Shown here piece by piece: positions 1 through 7,184 of a stretch of 17,203 nt of DNA. The number at the start of each line of letters is the position of its first letter. The stretch's first letter is position 1. The translations under genes were made by a program, and so were the position numbers. Source of the DNA: Bordetella parapertussis (lineage in GTDB: Bacteria; Pseudomonadota; Gammaproteobacteria; Burkholderiales; Burkholderiaceae_C); the NCBI GenBank assembly GCA_945882755.1, contig CAMCWS010000042.1:1-17203 (forward strand). The letters are read 5' to 3'. Under the pieces are notes generated by a model, which was not told the origin of the DNA, did no database searches, and saw only the letters and a list, made by a program, of their open reading frames with translations.

Positions 1-1886
1 ATCTTTGCGGGCAGCGGGTAGTCGTCAGCCAACTTTTCCAACACCTCTTCATCGGTGCTGCGCGCACCGGTGGCGGTTTTTTTGATCACCGGCAAACCGA
101 GTTTGTCGAAAAAGATTTCACCCAGTTGCTTGGGTGATGCGAGGTTGAACGGTTGACCCGCGATTGCATAGGCCTCTTGTTCGAGCTGCATGATGCGCTG
201 GCCCAAGCTGTGGCTTTGCGCGGCCAAGGTGGGCGCGTCAATCAACACGCCATTGCGTTCGATGCGGTAGAGGGCTTCGCTGCTGTCGATTTCCAGTTGG
301 TAGATGAACCTCAGCTTGTCGTCGGCTTGCAAGAGCGGCCACAAGCGTTGGTGCACAGCCAAAGTGAAATCCGCGTCTTCACAGGCGTAGTGCGACGCTT
401 TGGCCACATCCACTTGGGAAAATGAAATTTGGTGCAAGCCTTTGCCGCACAGGTCTTCAAAAGACAAACCTTTGCGGCCCAAGTGCCGATCGGCCAAGCT
501 CTCCAAACCATGGGGTTTGTGGACCTCCAGCACATAGCTTTGCAGCATGGTGTCGTGCACATAGCCTTGCACCTCGATGCCATGGTTGGCCAACACATGG
601 CGGTCGTATTTCACATGCTGGCCCAGTTTGTGTTTCGCGGGGTTTTCCATCCACGGTTTGAGCTTGGCCAGCACCTCAGCCAGTGGCAATTGCGTGGGCG
701 CATCGGCGGCGTTGTGGCCCAAGGGGATGTAAGCAGCAGCGCCTTGGGTGATGCACACGCTGATGCCCACGATTTGCGCTTGCATTTCCACCAGCGAGGT
801 GGTTTCGGTGTCCAAGGCCACCAAGTCGGCAGCTTCTATCTTTTGCAACCACGCATCAAAACTCGCCCAATCAAGCACGGTGTCGTAGTGCACCTCGGCG
901 CTCACCGCGGGTGCGGGTGCATCGAACAACACATCCACCTCACCCACGCCCGAATCGCTCAACGGGCCACGGGCGGCTTTGGCGGAAGGATCAGCACCCT
1001 CGCCCGCTTCCAATGCAGTGACCAAGCCTTTGAAGCCGTATTGCTTGTAAAAATCAATCAAGCCCGCAGAGTCGGGCGCTTGCATGACCACACCCTCCAA
1101 CGAAGGCAGGCCCGCAACGTGGGCGCTCAAATCGCAATCGGTTTTCATGGTGACGAGTTGCCGGCCGGTGGGCAGCCAGTCCCGCGCTTGACGCAGGTTT
1201 TCACCGGCCACGCCTTTGATCTCGTCAGATCGGGCCATCAAGGCTTCGAGCGAGCCGTATTCCAGCAGCCATTTGGCAGCGGTTTTGGGGCCGACCTTGG
1301 CCACGCCGGGCACGTTGTCCACCGTGTCGCCCACCAAGGTTTGGTAGTCAATCATGAGCGACGGTGGCACGCCAAACTCTTCGGTAACACCCGCCACATC
1401 GCGCTTTTTGCCATTCATGGTGTCGATGATGGTGATTTGCTCATTCACCAATTGGCTCAAGTCTTTGTCGCCGCTGGAGACAATGACCTGCACGCCTTGT
1501 TGCGCCGCCATGTGGGCCAAGGTGGCGATCACATCGTCGGCTTCAACGCCGGGCACATCCAAGAGTGGCCAACCCATGAGCCTGACCAAGCGGTGGATGG
1601 GCTCGATTTGGCTGCGCAAATCGTCGGGCATGGGTGAGCGCGTGGCTTTGTATTGCGGGTAAATGTCATCGCGAAAGGTCGGGCCTTTGGCATCAAACAC
1701 GCACACCGCATGGTGCGTGGGGTACTCGCGGCGCAAGCTTTGCAACATATTGACCATGCCACGAATCGCGCCCGTGGCTTGGCTGGCCGGGTCGTTGCGG
1801 TCCACCCGCAAATCGGGCATGGCATGAAAGGCGCGGTACAAATAGCTGGAACCGTCAACCAGCAACAGGGTGGGTATGTCTTGCAT
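1..1886 (-). CDS. polA: DNA polymerase I, N-terminal two thirds (partial)
   Basis: Encodes DNA polymerase I, which removes RNA primers and fills gaps in replication and excision repair. The 628 codons present start MQDIPTLLLVDGSSYLYRAF. The 5' nuclease domain (about 1-290) keeps its acidic metal ligands: D11, D65, E115/D117/D118, D140/D142 (SGDKD) and D187/D190 (GDTVDNVPG). The 3'-5' exonuclease domain (about 330-520) keeps D359/E361 (DTETTS), D428 (KYDR) and Y500/D504 (YACED), so proofreading looks active. The polymerase domain is just beginning when the gene runs off the left edge; roughly the last 300 residues are missing. The ATG at 1886 fits the usual N-terminus, but no Shine-Dalgarno sequence precedes it. 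A CACAAT -10-like element ends exactly 6 nt before the ATG, suggesting leaderless transcription (inference). It diverges from thrB across 59 bp. Confidence 0.97.
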   Translation of the reverse strand, partial: MQDIPTLLLVDGSSYLYRAFHAMPDLRVDRNDPASQATGAIRGMVNMLQSLRREYPTHHAVCVFDAKGPTFRDDIYPQYKATRSPMPDDLRSQIEPIHRLVRLMGWPLLDVPGVEADDVIATLAHMAAQQGVQVIVSSGDKDLSQLVNEQITIIDTMNGKKRDVAGVTEEFGVPPSLMIDYQTLVGDTVDNVPGVAKVGPKTAAKWLLEYGSLEALMARSDEIKGVAGENLRQARDWLPTGRQLVTMKTDCDLSAHVAGLPSLEGVVMQAPDSAGLIDFYKQYGFKGLVTALEAGEGADPSAKAARGPLSDSGVGEVDVLFDAPAPAVSAEVHYDTVLDWASFDAWLQKIEAADLVALDTETTSLVEMQAQIVGISVCITQGAAAYIPLGHNAADAPTQLPLAEVLAKLKPWMENPAKHKLGQHVKYDRHVLANHGIEVQGYVHDTMLQSYVLEVHKPHGLESLADRHLGRKGLSFEDLCGKGLHQISFSQVDVAKASHYACEDADFTLAVHQRLWPLLQADDKLRFIYQLEIDSSEALYRIERNGVLIDAPTLAAQSHSLGQRIMQLEQEAYAIAGQPFNLASPKQLGEIFFDKLGLPVIKKTATGARSTDEEVLEKLADDYPLPAK

Positions 1887-1890
1887 GGAA

Positions 1891-1908
1891 GGATTGTGCC
1901 TACAATCC
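1891..1908. promoter_or_regulatory. inverted repeat with back-to-back -10-like elements between polA and thrB
   Basis: Perfect inverted repeat GGATTGT / ACAATCC with a 4-nt centre (GCCT). On the plus strand it contains TACAAT (1901-1906, 5 of 6 to the sigma-70 -10), placing a thrB start site about 33 nt before the ATG. On the minus strand it contains CACAAT (1898 to 1893, 4 of 6), seven bases before the A of the polA ATG. Neither has a convincing -35 box at 16-18 nt. The two promoters would overlap and exclude each other. The symmetry could instead serve as a regulator site. Promoter function is inference. Confidence 0.4.
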
Positions 1909-1945
1909 GCCATCTTCTCCCAGCAGCTGCTCAACTCAATACACC

Positions 1946-2896
1946 ATGGCCGTTTTCACCGAAGTTTCTGAGCAGCAAGCCAGCGATTTATTGACCCAAC
2001 TGGCGCTTGGTGAGTTGGTGTCCTTGGAAGGCATCAGCAGCGGCATTGAAAACACCAACTATTTTTTGACCTCCGACCAAGGCGAGTATGTGCTGACCTT
2101 GTTCGAGCGACTCACCCGCGAGCAGCTACCCTTTTATTTGCACTTGATGAAGCATCTGGCGGACCAAGGCATCGCCGTGCCTGCACCCCAAGCCAATGCT
2201 CAAGGTGACATATTGCTCAGCGTGGGGGGCAAACCAGCAGCTGTTGTCAATCGCTTGGCAGGCAGCTCGCAACTGGACCCCAGCCCTGCACACTGCCACG
2301 CCATGGGTGCCAGCTTGGCGCAGATGCATCTGGCGGCACGCAGTTACGAGCATCAACAACCCAATTTGCGCGGCCTTGCGTGGTGGAACCAAACCGTTCC
2401 AGCCATACTGCCTTTCCTAAGCGAGTCGCAAGCAACCACCTTGCAGCATGAGTTGGCTTTTCAAAACCATGTTCAATCATCTTTTGCTTACACAGCTTTA
2501 CCCAAAGGCGCTGTCCATGCAGATGCCTTTCGCAACAATGTGATGTTTGTTGACGATCAGTTAAGCGGGGTTTTTGATTTTTATTTTGCAGGCGTGGACA
2601 GTTGGTTGTTTGATTTGGGCGTGTGCTTGAACGACTGGTGCATCGATTTAGGGAGCGGCGCTTTTGACGCAGATCGGTTGTCTGCCATGTTGCAGGGGTA
2701 TGAAGAAATTCGTCCTCTGGCTAGCGCAGAGAGAGCGCTTTTCAACCCCATGCTGCGGGCGGCAGCCTTGCGTTTTTGGATTTCCCGTTTGTGGGATTTT
2801 CATTTGCCCCGAGAAGCCAGCCTGCTGCAAGCACACGACCCTGGGCATTTTGAACGCGTGCTGCTTGAGCGTCTTCACAACCCTGTCACACTCTGA
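1946..2896 (+). CDS. thrB: homoserine kinase, APH-fold type
   Basis: Phosphorylates homoserine to O-phosphohomoserine with ATP, the step before threonine synthase; cytoplasmic. At 316 residues it matches the homoserine kinases of pseudomonads and betaproteobacteria, which have the aminoglycoside-phosphotransferase/choline-kinase fold and are unrelated to the GHMP-type ThrB of E. coli. Visible landmarks are the N-terminal ATP-site segment around residues 28-54 (GISSGIENTNYF then YVLTLFE), the catalytic loop HADAFRNNVMF (H191, D193, N198), and the metal-binding VFDFYFAG (D211) followed by WLFDLG (D223). The ATG at 1946 gives the usual family N-terminus, although no clear ribosome binding site precedes it. 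It is followed after 3 nt by the membrane protein gene, so the two are probably co-transcribed. No other threonine gene is in the window. Confidence 0.95.
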   Translation: MAVFTEVSEQQASDLLTQLALGELVSLEGISSGIENTNYFLTSDQGEYVLTLFERLTREQLPFYLHLMKHLADQGIAVPAPQANAQGDILLSVGGKPAAVVNRLAGSSQLDPSPAHCHAMGASLAQMHLAARSYEHQQPNLRGLAWWNQTVPAILPFLSESQATTLQHELAFQNHVQSSFAYTALPKGAVHADAFRNNVMFVDDQLSGVFDFYFAGVDSWLFDLGVCLNDWCIDLGSGAFDADRLSAMLQGYEEIRPLASAERALFNPMLRAAALRFWISRLWDFHLPREASLLQAHDPGHFERVLLERLHNPVTL

Positions 2897-2899
2897 TCT

Positions 2900-3676
2900 A
2901 TGAAACTTCAAATTGTTACTGCGCGTACCGGAGTGGCTTGGGTCAAGGAAGGCATTCGCACGTTTTGGCGTCAACCTTTGGCCCTGAGTGGTTTGTTTTT
3001 TGTTTTTCTAGGCTTGATATCACTGACTTCTTTGCTGCCCTATGTAGGCGCATTTGCCGGCTTGATCCTTTTGCCCACGATGTCCTTGGGTTTGATGGCT
3101 GCGTCGCGTGAAGCCGTGCTTGGCAAATTCCCCATGCCTTCTGTTTTGTTCATTGGCTTTCGTGAAGGTCCGATACAAACCCAACGGATGCTGCTGATTG
3201 GCTTTTGCTATGCAGTGTTGTTTTGCTTGATTTTGGCTTTATCGTCTTTGATGGATGGTGGTGAATTTGCCCGTATGTACTTATTAGGGGCCGAAATCAA
3301 TGAAACCATCGCCACTGACAGCCGTTTTCAAGATGCCGTGATGTTTTCACTGGTGCTGTATTTGCCGCTCTCGGCTTTGTTTTGGCACGCACCGGCGTTG
3401 ATTCATTGGCATAAACAACCCGTGGCAAAAAGTCTGTTTTTCAGCATCGTGGCCTGCGTGAGCAACTGGCGTGCCTTTGCGCTGTTTGGTTTGACTTGGG
3501 TTTTGATTTTTGTCACCACCAGCCTGATCTTGAGCCTCATCAGCATGCTGACGGGCGATGGTCAACTCACTTTGATGCTGTTATTACCCGCCATGTTGAT
3601 GATGTCGGCGATGTTTTTCACATCCTGCTATTTCAGTTTCAGAGACTGTTTTATCAGCGAACCCGTGCTGGCTTAA
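2900..3676 (+). CDS. BPSS1780-family integral membrane protein, function unknown
   Basis: A 258-residue, strongly hydrophobic protein with about six predicted membrane spans (roughly residues 27-47, 50-68, 96-117, 147-168, 190-217 and 223-245). The opening MKLQIVTARTGVAWVKEGIR and the following TFWRQPLALSGLFF are typical of the BPSS1780 membrane family, named after a Burkholderia pseudomallei locus; no biochemical role is known to me. There is no signal peptide separate from the first span and no catalytic motif that I can identify. The start lies 3 nt after the thrB stop, so translation is probably coupled. The stop codon TAA at 3674-3676 overlaps the uvrD stop on the opposite strand (TTAA), leaving no intergenic space for a terminator. 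The family call is from memory of the N-terminal pattern. Confidence 0.85.
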   Translation: MKLQIVTARTGVAWVKEGIRTFWRQPLALSGLFFVFLGLISLTSLLPYVGAFAGLILLPTMSLGLMAASREAVLGKFPMPSVLFIGFREGPIQTQRMLLIGFCYAVLFCLILALSSLMDGGEFARMYLLGAEINETIATDSRFQDAVMFSLVLYLPLSALFWHAPALIHWHKQPVAKSLFFSIVACVSNWRAFALFGLTWVLIFVTTSLILSLISMLTGDGQLTLMLLLPAMLMMSAMFFTSCYFSFRDCFISEPVLA

Positions 3677-6057
3677 ACCTGCGTCAGTTTGGCCACCGAC
3701 AGGGCCAACCACTTCACCCCATGGCGTGCAAATTTCACTTGGGCTCGTGCATCCTCACCAAGCCCTTCCACAGACACCACCGCACCCTCGCCAAATTTGG
3801 TGTGGAACACTTGCAACCCAGCGCGTACCCATGCGTTGGGGCCACTGGCTTGGGGCGCAGCACGTTGCGCAATGCTGGGTGGCGTTTGGGTGTAATAACC
3901 CGCTCGGTTGTTGTCTGCATGACCAAAACCAGCTGGCCGCGAGCCCCACATCGCAGGCGCTAAACCTGTTTGGGGCGTCAACCACTTCAAGGTGTGCTCG
4001 GGCATCTCATCAAAGAAACGGCTCTTGATGTTGTAGCGGGTTTGGCCATGCAACATGCGGGTTTGCGAATGGCTGAGGTAAAGCCGCTTGCGTGCACGGG
4101 TGATGGCCACATACATTAGGCGACGTTCTTCCTCCAAGCCTTCAAAGTCGCTCATGGCGTTTTCATGCGGGAACAAACCTTCTTCCAAGCCGGTGATGAA
4201 CACGCAATCGAATTCCAAGCCTTTGGCCGCATGCACTGTCATGAGCTGCACCGCGTCTTGGCCCGCTTGGGCTTGGTTGTCGCCCGACTCCAAAGCCGCA
4301 TGGGTGAGGAAGGCCGCCAAGGGTGACAAGGTCTCGCCGGTTTCTTGGTTGGGGGTGACCGCGCCTTTCGCTGCTTGAGCCGCTGCAAAGTCAGCTTGGC
4401 TTTGCATGGCCTCGTCCACGGGCAAGGCCACCGCGTCTTTGCCAAACCCTTCTTGGGTGACAAAACTCTCTGCCGCGTTCACCAACTCTTGCAAGTTCTC
4501 CACCCGGTCTGCGCCTTCACGCTCGGCCTGGTAGTGCTCGATCAGCTTGCTGTGGTCCAACACCATCTCGATGATTTGCCTCAGGGTTTGTCCTTGCGTT
4601 TGTTCGCGTAGCACATCGATCTTGGCGACAAAGGCCGAGATGTTGGCTCCCGCTTTGCCGCCGATGGTGCTGACCGCATCGTGCAGCGGACAACCACTGG
4701 CACGGGCCGCATCTTGCAACTGTTCGATGCTGCGCGTCCCGATGCCGCGTGGCGGGAAATTCACCACCCGTAAAAAACTGGTGTCGTCGCGTGGGTTTTC
4801 CAGCAAGCGCAAATAGGCCAGTGCGTGTTTGATCTCAGCGCGCTCAAAAAACCGCAAACCGCCATACACCCGGTAAGGCATGGCTGCATTGAACAAGGCG
4901 GTTTCAATCACCCGGCTTTGCGCGTTGCTGCGGTAGAGCACCGCCACCTCACTGCGCGAGGCCACGCCTTGGTGGCCATCGCCATCGCGCCCATCACGCA
5001 AGAGTTGCTTGATCTCTTCCACCATCCAATTGGCTTCAGCCAAGTCGCCGGTGGACTCCATCACCCGAACCGGTTCACCCGCGCCTTGGATGGTGTGCAG
5101 GTTTTTGCCCAAACGGGTTTTGTTGTGCTTGATGAGTTCGTTGGCTGTGTCCAAGATATGGCTGTAGCTGCGGTAGTTTTGCTCAAGCTTGATTTGATGC
5201 CGCACCTGGTACTCGCGAACAAAGTCGGCCATATTGCCCACGCGTGCCCCGCGAAACGCGTAAATGCTTTGGTCATCGTCACCCACGGCCAGCACCGAAC
5301 TGCTGGGGCCACTGAGCAACTTGATCCAAGCGTATTGAAGTCGGTTGGTGTCTTGGAACTCGTCAATCAAGATATGCGTAAAGCGCTGTTGGTAATGCTC
5401 ACGCAATGCATCGTTGTCGCGCAGCAGTTCGTAGCTGCGCAACATCAACTCGCCAAAATCCACCACGCCTTCGCGCTGACATTGGTCTTCGTAGAGTTGA
5501 TAAATCTCGACCTTTTGGCGTGTCTCGGCATCGCGCACTTGCACATCTTTGGGACGTTGACCGTCCTCTTTGCAACCCGCAATAAACCATTGCAACTGTT
5601 TAGGCGGAAAGCGTTCGTCATCAATAGCATGCTGCTTGACCAAGCGCTTCACCGCAGACAACTGGTCTTGGGTGTCCAAAATTTGAAAGGCTTGCAGCAA
5701 GTTGGCCATCTTCCAATGCGCACGCAAAAAACGGTTACACAAGCCATGAAAAGTGCCAATCCACATGCCGCGCACATTGACCGGCAGCATGGCACCCAAG
5801 CGGGTCAGCATTTCTTTGGCGGCCTTGTTGGTAAAGGTCACGGCCATCAAACTGCCAGCACTGGCTTGTCGGGTCTGCAGCAACCAAGCAATGCGGGTGG
5901 TGAGCACACGGGTTTTGCCAGAACCAGCACCTGCGAGTATGAGTGCATGCTCGGCGGGCAAGGTGACAGCTGCTAATTGCTCATCATTCAAACCCTGCAG
6001 CAAAGGACTTTGCAGAGCGTGCGCAACAGCGGCGGGAGATGGGTCAGATGAAAGCAT
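3673..6057 (-). CDS. uvrD: ATP-dependent DNA helicase UvrD (helicase II)
   Basis: SF1A 3'-5' DNA helicase acting in mismatch and nucleotide excision repair. Counting from the ATG at 6057, it has 794 residues with all helicase motifs: Walker A AGAGSGKT (K48), Ia AVTFTNKAAKEM, Walker B ILIDEFQDTNR (D232/E233), III GDDDQSIYAFRGA, IV LEQNYRS, V TVHAAKGLEFD and VI RRLMYVAITRARKRLYL. The C-terminus has the UvrD-specific tail: FHTKFGEGAVVSVEG, then HGVKWLALSVAKL. This separates it from Rep. An in-frame extension to a TTG at 6102 adds 15 non-conserved residues and is rejected. No Shine-Dalgarno precedes the ATG; a TACAAT element ends 6 nt upstream, which would put the transcription start on the ATG itself (inference). 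It is convergent with the membrane protein gene and overlaps its end by 4 nt. Confidence 0.96.
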   Translation of the reverse strand: MLSSDPSPAAVAHALQSPLLQGLNDEQLAAVTLPAEHALILAGAGSGKTRVLTTRIAWLLQTRQASAGSLMAVTFTNKAAKEMLTRLGAMLPVNVRGMWIGTFHGLCNRFLRAHWKMANLLQAFQILDTQDQLSAVKRLVKQHAIDDERFPPKQLQWFIAGCKEDGQRPKDVQVRDAETRQKVEIYQLYEDQCQREGVVDFGELMLRSYELLRDNDALREHYQQRFTHILIDEFQDTNRLQYAWIKLLSGPSSSVLAVGDDDQSIYAFRGARVGNMADFVREYQVRHQIKLEQNYRSYSHILDTANELIKHNKTRLGKNLHTIQGAGEPVRVMESTGDLAEANWMVEEIKQLLRDGRDGDGHQGVASRSEVAVLYRSNAQSRVIETALFNAAMPYRVYGGLRFFERAEIKHALAYLRLLENPRDDTSFLRVVNFPPRGIGTRSIEQLQDAARASGCPLHDAVSTIGGKAGANISAFVAKIDVLREQTQGQTLRQIIEMVLDHSKLIEHYQAEREGADRVENLQELVNAAESFVTQEGFGKDAVALPVDEAMQSQADFAAAQAAKGAVTPNQETGETLSPLAAFLTHAALESGDNQAQAGQDAVQLMTVHAAKGLEFDCVFITGLEEGLFPHENAMSDFEGLEEERRLMYVAITRARKRLYLSHSQTRMLHGQTRYNIKSRFFDEMPEHTLKWLTPQTGLAPAMWGSRPAGFGHADNNRAGYYTQTPPSIAQRAAPQASGPNAWVRAGLQVFHTKFGEGAVVSVEGLGEDARAQVKFARHGVKWLALSVAKLTQV

Positions 6058-6063
6058 GGCTAG

Positions 6064-6069
6064 ATTGTA
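6064..6069 (-). promoter_or_regulatory. uvrD: candidate -10 element for uvrD (TACAAT)
   Basis: TACAAT on the minus strand matches the sigma-70 -10 in 5 of 6 bases. Six bases (CTAGCC) separate it from the uvrD ATG, so the predicted start site is the A of the ATG. The decamer TGCCTACAAT is identical to the plus-strand sequence ending at 1906 in the polA-thrB gap. No good -35 is visible 16-18 nt upstream. Confidence 0.4.
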
Positions 6070-6084
6070 GGCAGGCCTAGTTTG

Positions 6085-6100
6085 GATTCTGCGTAGAATC
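6085..6100. repeat. short inverted repeat GATTCT / AGAATC
   Basis: Perfect 6-bp arms around a 4-nt centre (GCGT), about 16 bp upstream of the uvrD TACAAT element, roughly where a -35 would lie. It may be a protein-binding site or chance. Confidence 0.3.
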
Positions 6101-6104
6101 AATC

Positions 6105-6152
6105 ACCGAGCCCAAGAATCTTGCAGCTCGGTTAGTTCATCAGCTATACCGA
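6105..6152 (+). promoter_or_regulatory. guaC: competing inverted repeats upstream of guaC
   Basis: ACCGAGC (6105-6111) and GCTCGGT (6126-6132) form a perfect 7-bp inverted repeat with a 14-nt loop. The second arm can alternatively pair downstream: TCGGTTAG (6128-6135) with CTATACCGA (6144-6152), 8 bp with one bulged base and an 8-nt loop. The structures exclude each other, as in attenuators, but no T-run terminator follows. A weak promoter TTGCAG (6121-6126), 18 bp, TATACC (6145-6150) overlaps them. If that promoter is real, the first hairpin is not transcribed and the repeats would act as DNA operator sites. No known riboswitch class is recognised. Confidence 0.3.
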
Positions 6153-6185
6153 CCAAGCCCCAAGCGCTCAAGCCTGTCATTTTTT

Positions 6186-6200
6186 GGAGCTTGGAACGTG
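6186..6200 (+). promoter_or_regulatory. guaC: ribosome binding site and GTG start of guaC
   Basis: GGAG at 6186-6189 lies 8 nt before the GTG at 6198-6200. The next residues, [12 protein letters not shown], match the usual GMP reductase N-terminus, so GTG is the start. The sequence GCTTGG that includes the end of this site (6189-6194) is complementary to two upstream copies of CCAAGC (6153-6158 and 6160-6165), so it could be partly sequestered in the mRNA. Confidence 0.65.
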
Positions 6201-7175
6201 GAAATTTTTGATTACGACAATATTCTTTTGCTGCCCCGCAAATGCCGTGTGCAAAGCCGCTCGGAATGCGACACCTCAGTCACTCTAGGTCAACACAGTT
6301 TTCGCTTGCCCGTGGTGCCAGCGAACATGAAGACTGTGGTGAATGAAAGCATTTGCGAATGGCTGGCCCACAACGGCTATTTTTATGTGATGCACCGTTT
6401 CGATTTGGACAATGTGAAGTTTGTGAAAGATTGCAAAGTCAAAAATATCTTTGCATCCATCTCTTTGGGTGTCAAACAAGCAGATTACGACACCGTGGCG
6501 CAGTTATTGGCACTGGGTTTGGTACCCGACTACATCACGATTGATATCGCGCATGGCCATTCCGACAATGTGCAGCGCATGATTGCGCACCTCAAAGAAA
6601 AAATGCCTTCTGCATTTGTGATTGCTGGCAATGTGGGTACGCCCGAGGCCATCATCGACTTAGAAAACTGGGGTGCGGATGCCACCAAAGTAGGCATTGG
6701 ACCTGGTAAGGTATGTATCACCAAACTCAAAACCGGTTTCGGTACCGGTGGTTGGCAGTTGTCTGCCCTCAAGTGGTGTGCGCGGGTCGCCACCAAGCCC
6801 ATCATTGCGGATGGCGGCATTCGCGAGCACGGCGACATCGCCAAAAGCATTCGTTTTGGTGCGTCCATGGTGATGATCGGCTCCATGCTGGCCGGTCACG
6901 AAGAAAGTCCTGGACAAACCGTGGAAGTCGATGGCAAGTTGTACAAAGAGTACTACGGTTCCGCCTCAGATTTCAATAAAGGTGAATACAAACACGTGGA
7001 AGGCAAACGTATTTTGGAGCCCATCAAAGGCCAACTGCAAGACACCATGCGTGAAATGCAAGAAGACCTGCAAAGCTCGATTTCCTATGCGGGTGGAACC
7101 AAATTGCTGGACATTCGCAAAGTGAACTATGTGATTTTGGGTGGTGCCAATGATGGCGAACACCTGCTGATGTAA
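6198..7175 (+). CDS. guaC: GMP reductase
   Basis: Reduces GMP to IMP with NADPH, releasing ammonia, and so returns guanine nucleotides to the common purine pool; cytoplasmic. A 325-residue beta/alpha barrel of the IMPDH/GMPR family without CBS domains, which separates it from IMP dehydrogenase GuaB. Landmarks are DYDNILLLP at the start, [10 protein letters not shown], the catalytic loop [11 protein letters not shown] (Cys173), [19 protein letters not shown] and the flap region [16 protein letters not shown]. The C-terminus [20 protein letters not shown] resembles the Bacillus-type enzyme more than the longer E. coli GuaC. The start is GTG with a good ribosome binding site. trhP begins 9 nt after its stop, so the two are likely co-transcribed. 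The upstream region carries hairpins that might regulate it. Confidence 0.95.
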   Translation: MEIFDYDNILLLPRKCRVQSRSECDTSVTLGQHSFRLPVVPANMKTVVNESICEWLAHNGYFYVMHRFDLDNVKFVKDCKVKNIFASISLGVKQADYDTVAQLLALGLVPDYITIDIAHGHSDNVQRMIAHLKEKMPSAFVIAGNVGTPEAIIDLENWGADATKVGIGPGKVCITKLKTGFGTGGWQLSALKWCARVATKPIIADGGIREHGDIAKSIRFGASMVMIGSMLAGHEESPGQTVEVDGKLYKEYYGSASDFNKGEYKHVEGKRILEPIKGQLQDTMREMQEDLQSSISYAGGTKLLDIRKVNYVILGGANDGEHLLM

Positions 7176-7184
7176 GCTGAGACC

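Noticed and set aside
429..1637. Long open frame (402 codons) on the plus strand
   Set aside because: It lies wholly antisense to polA, whose domains and catalytic residues are intact; the composition rich in H, Q, R and G is typical of antisense reading.
4825..5976. Long open frame (383 codons) on the plus strand
   Set aside because: Antisense to uvrD, which has every helicase motif in this stretch; no recognisable domain in the antisense product.
6058..6102. TTG-initiated extension of uvrD
   Set aside because: Fifteen non-conserved residues, translating through a likely -10 element; the ATG at 6057 fits the family.
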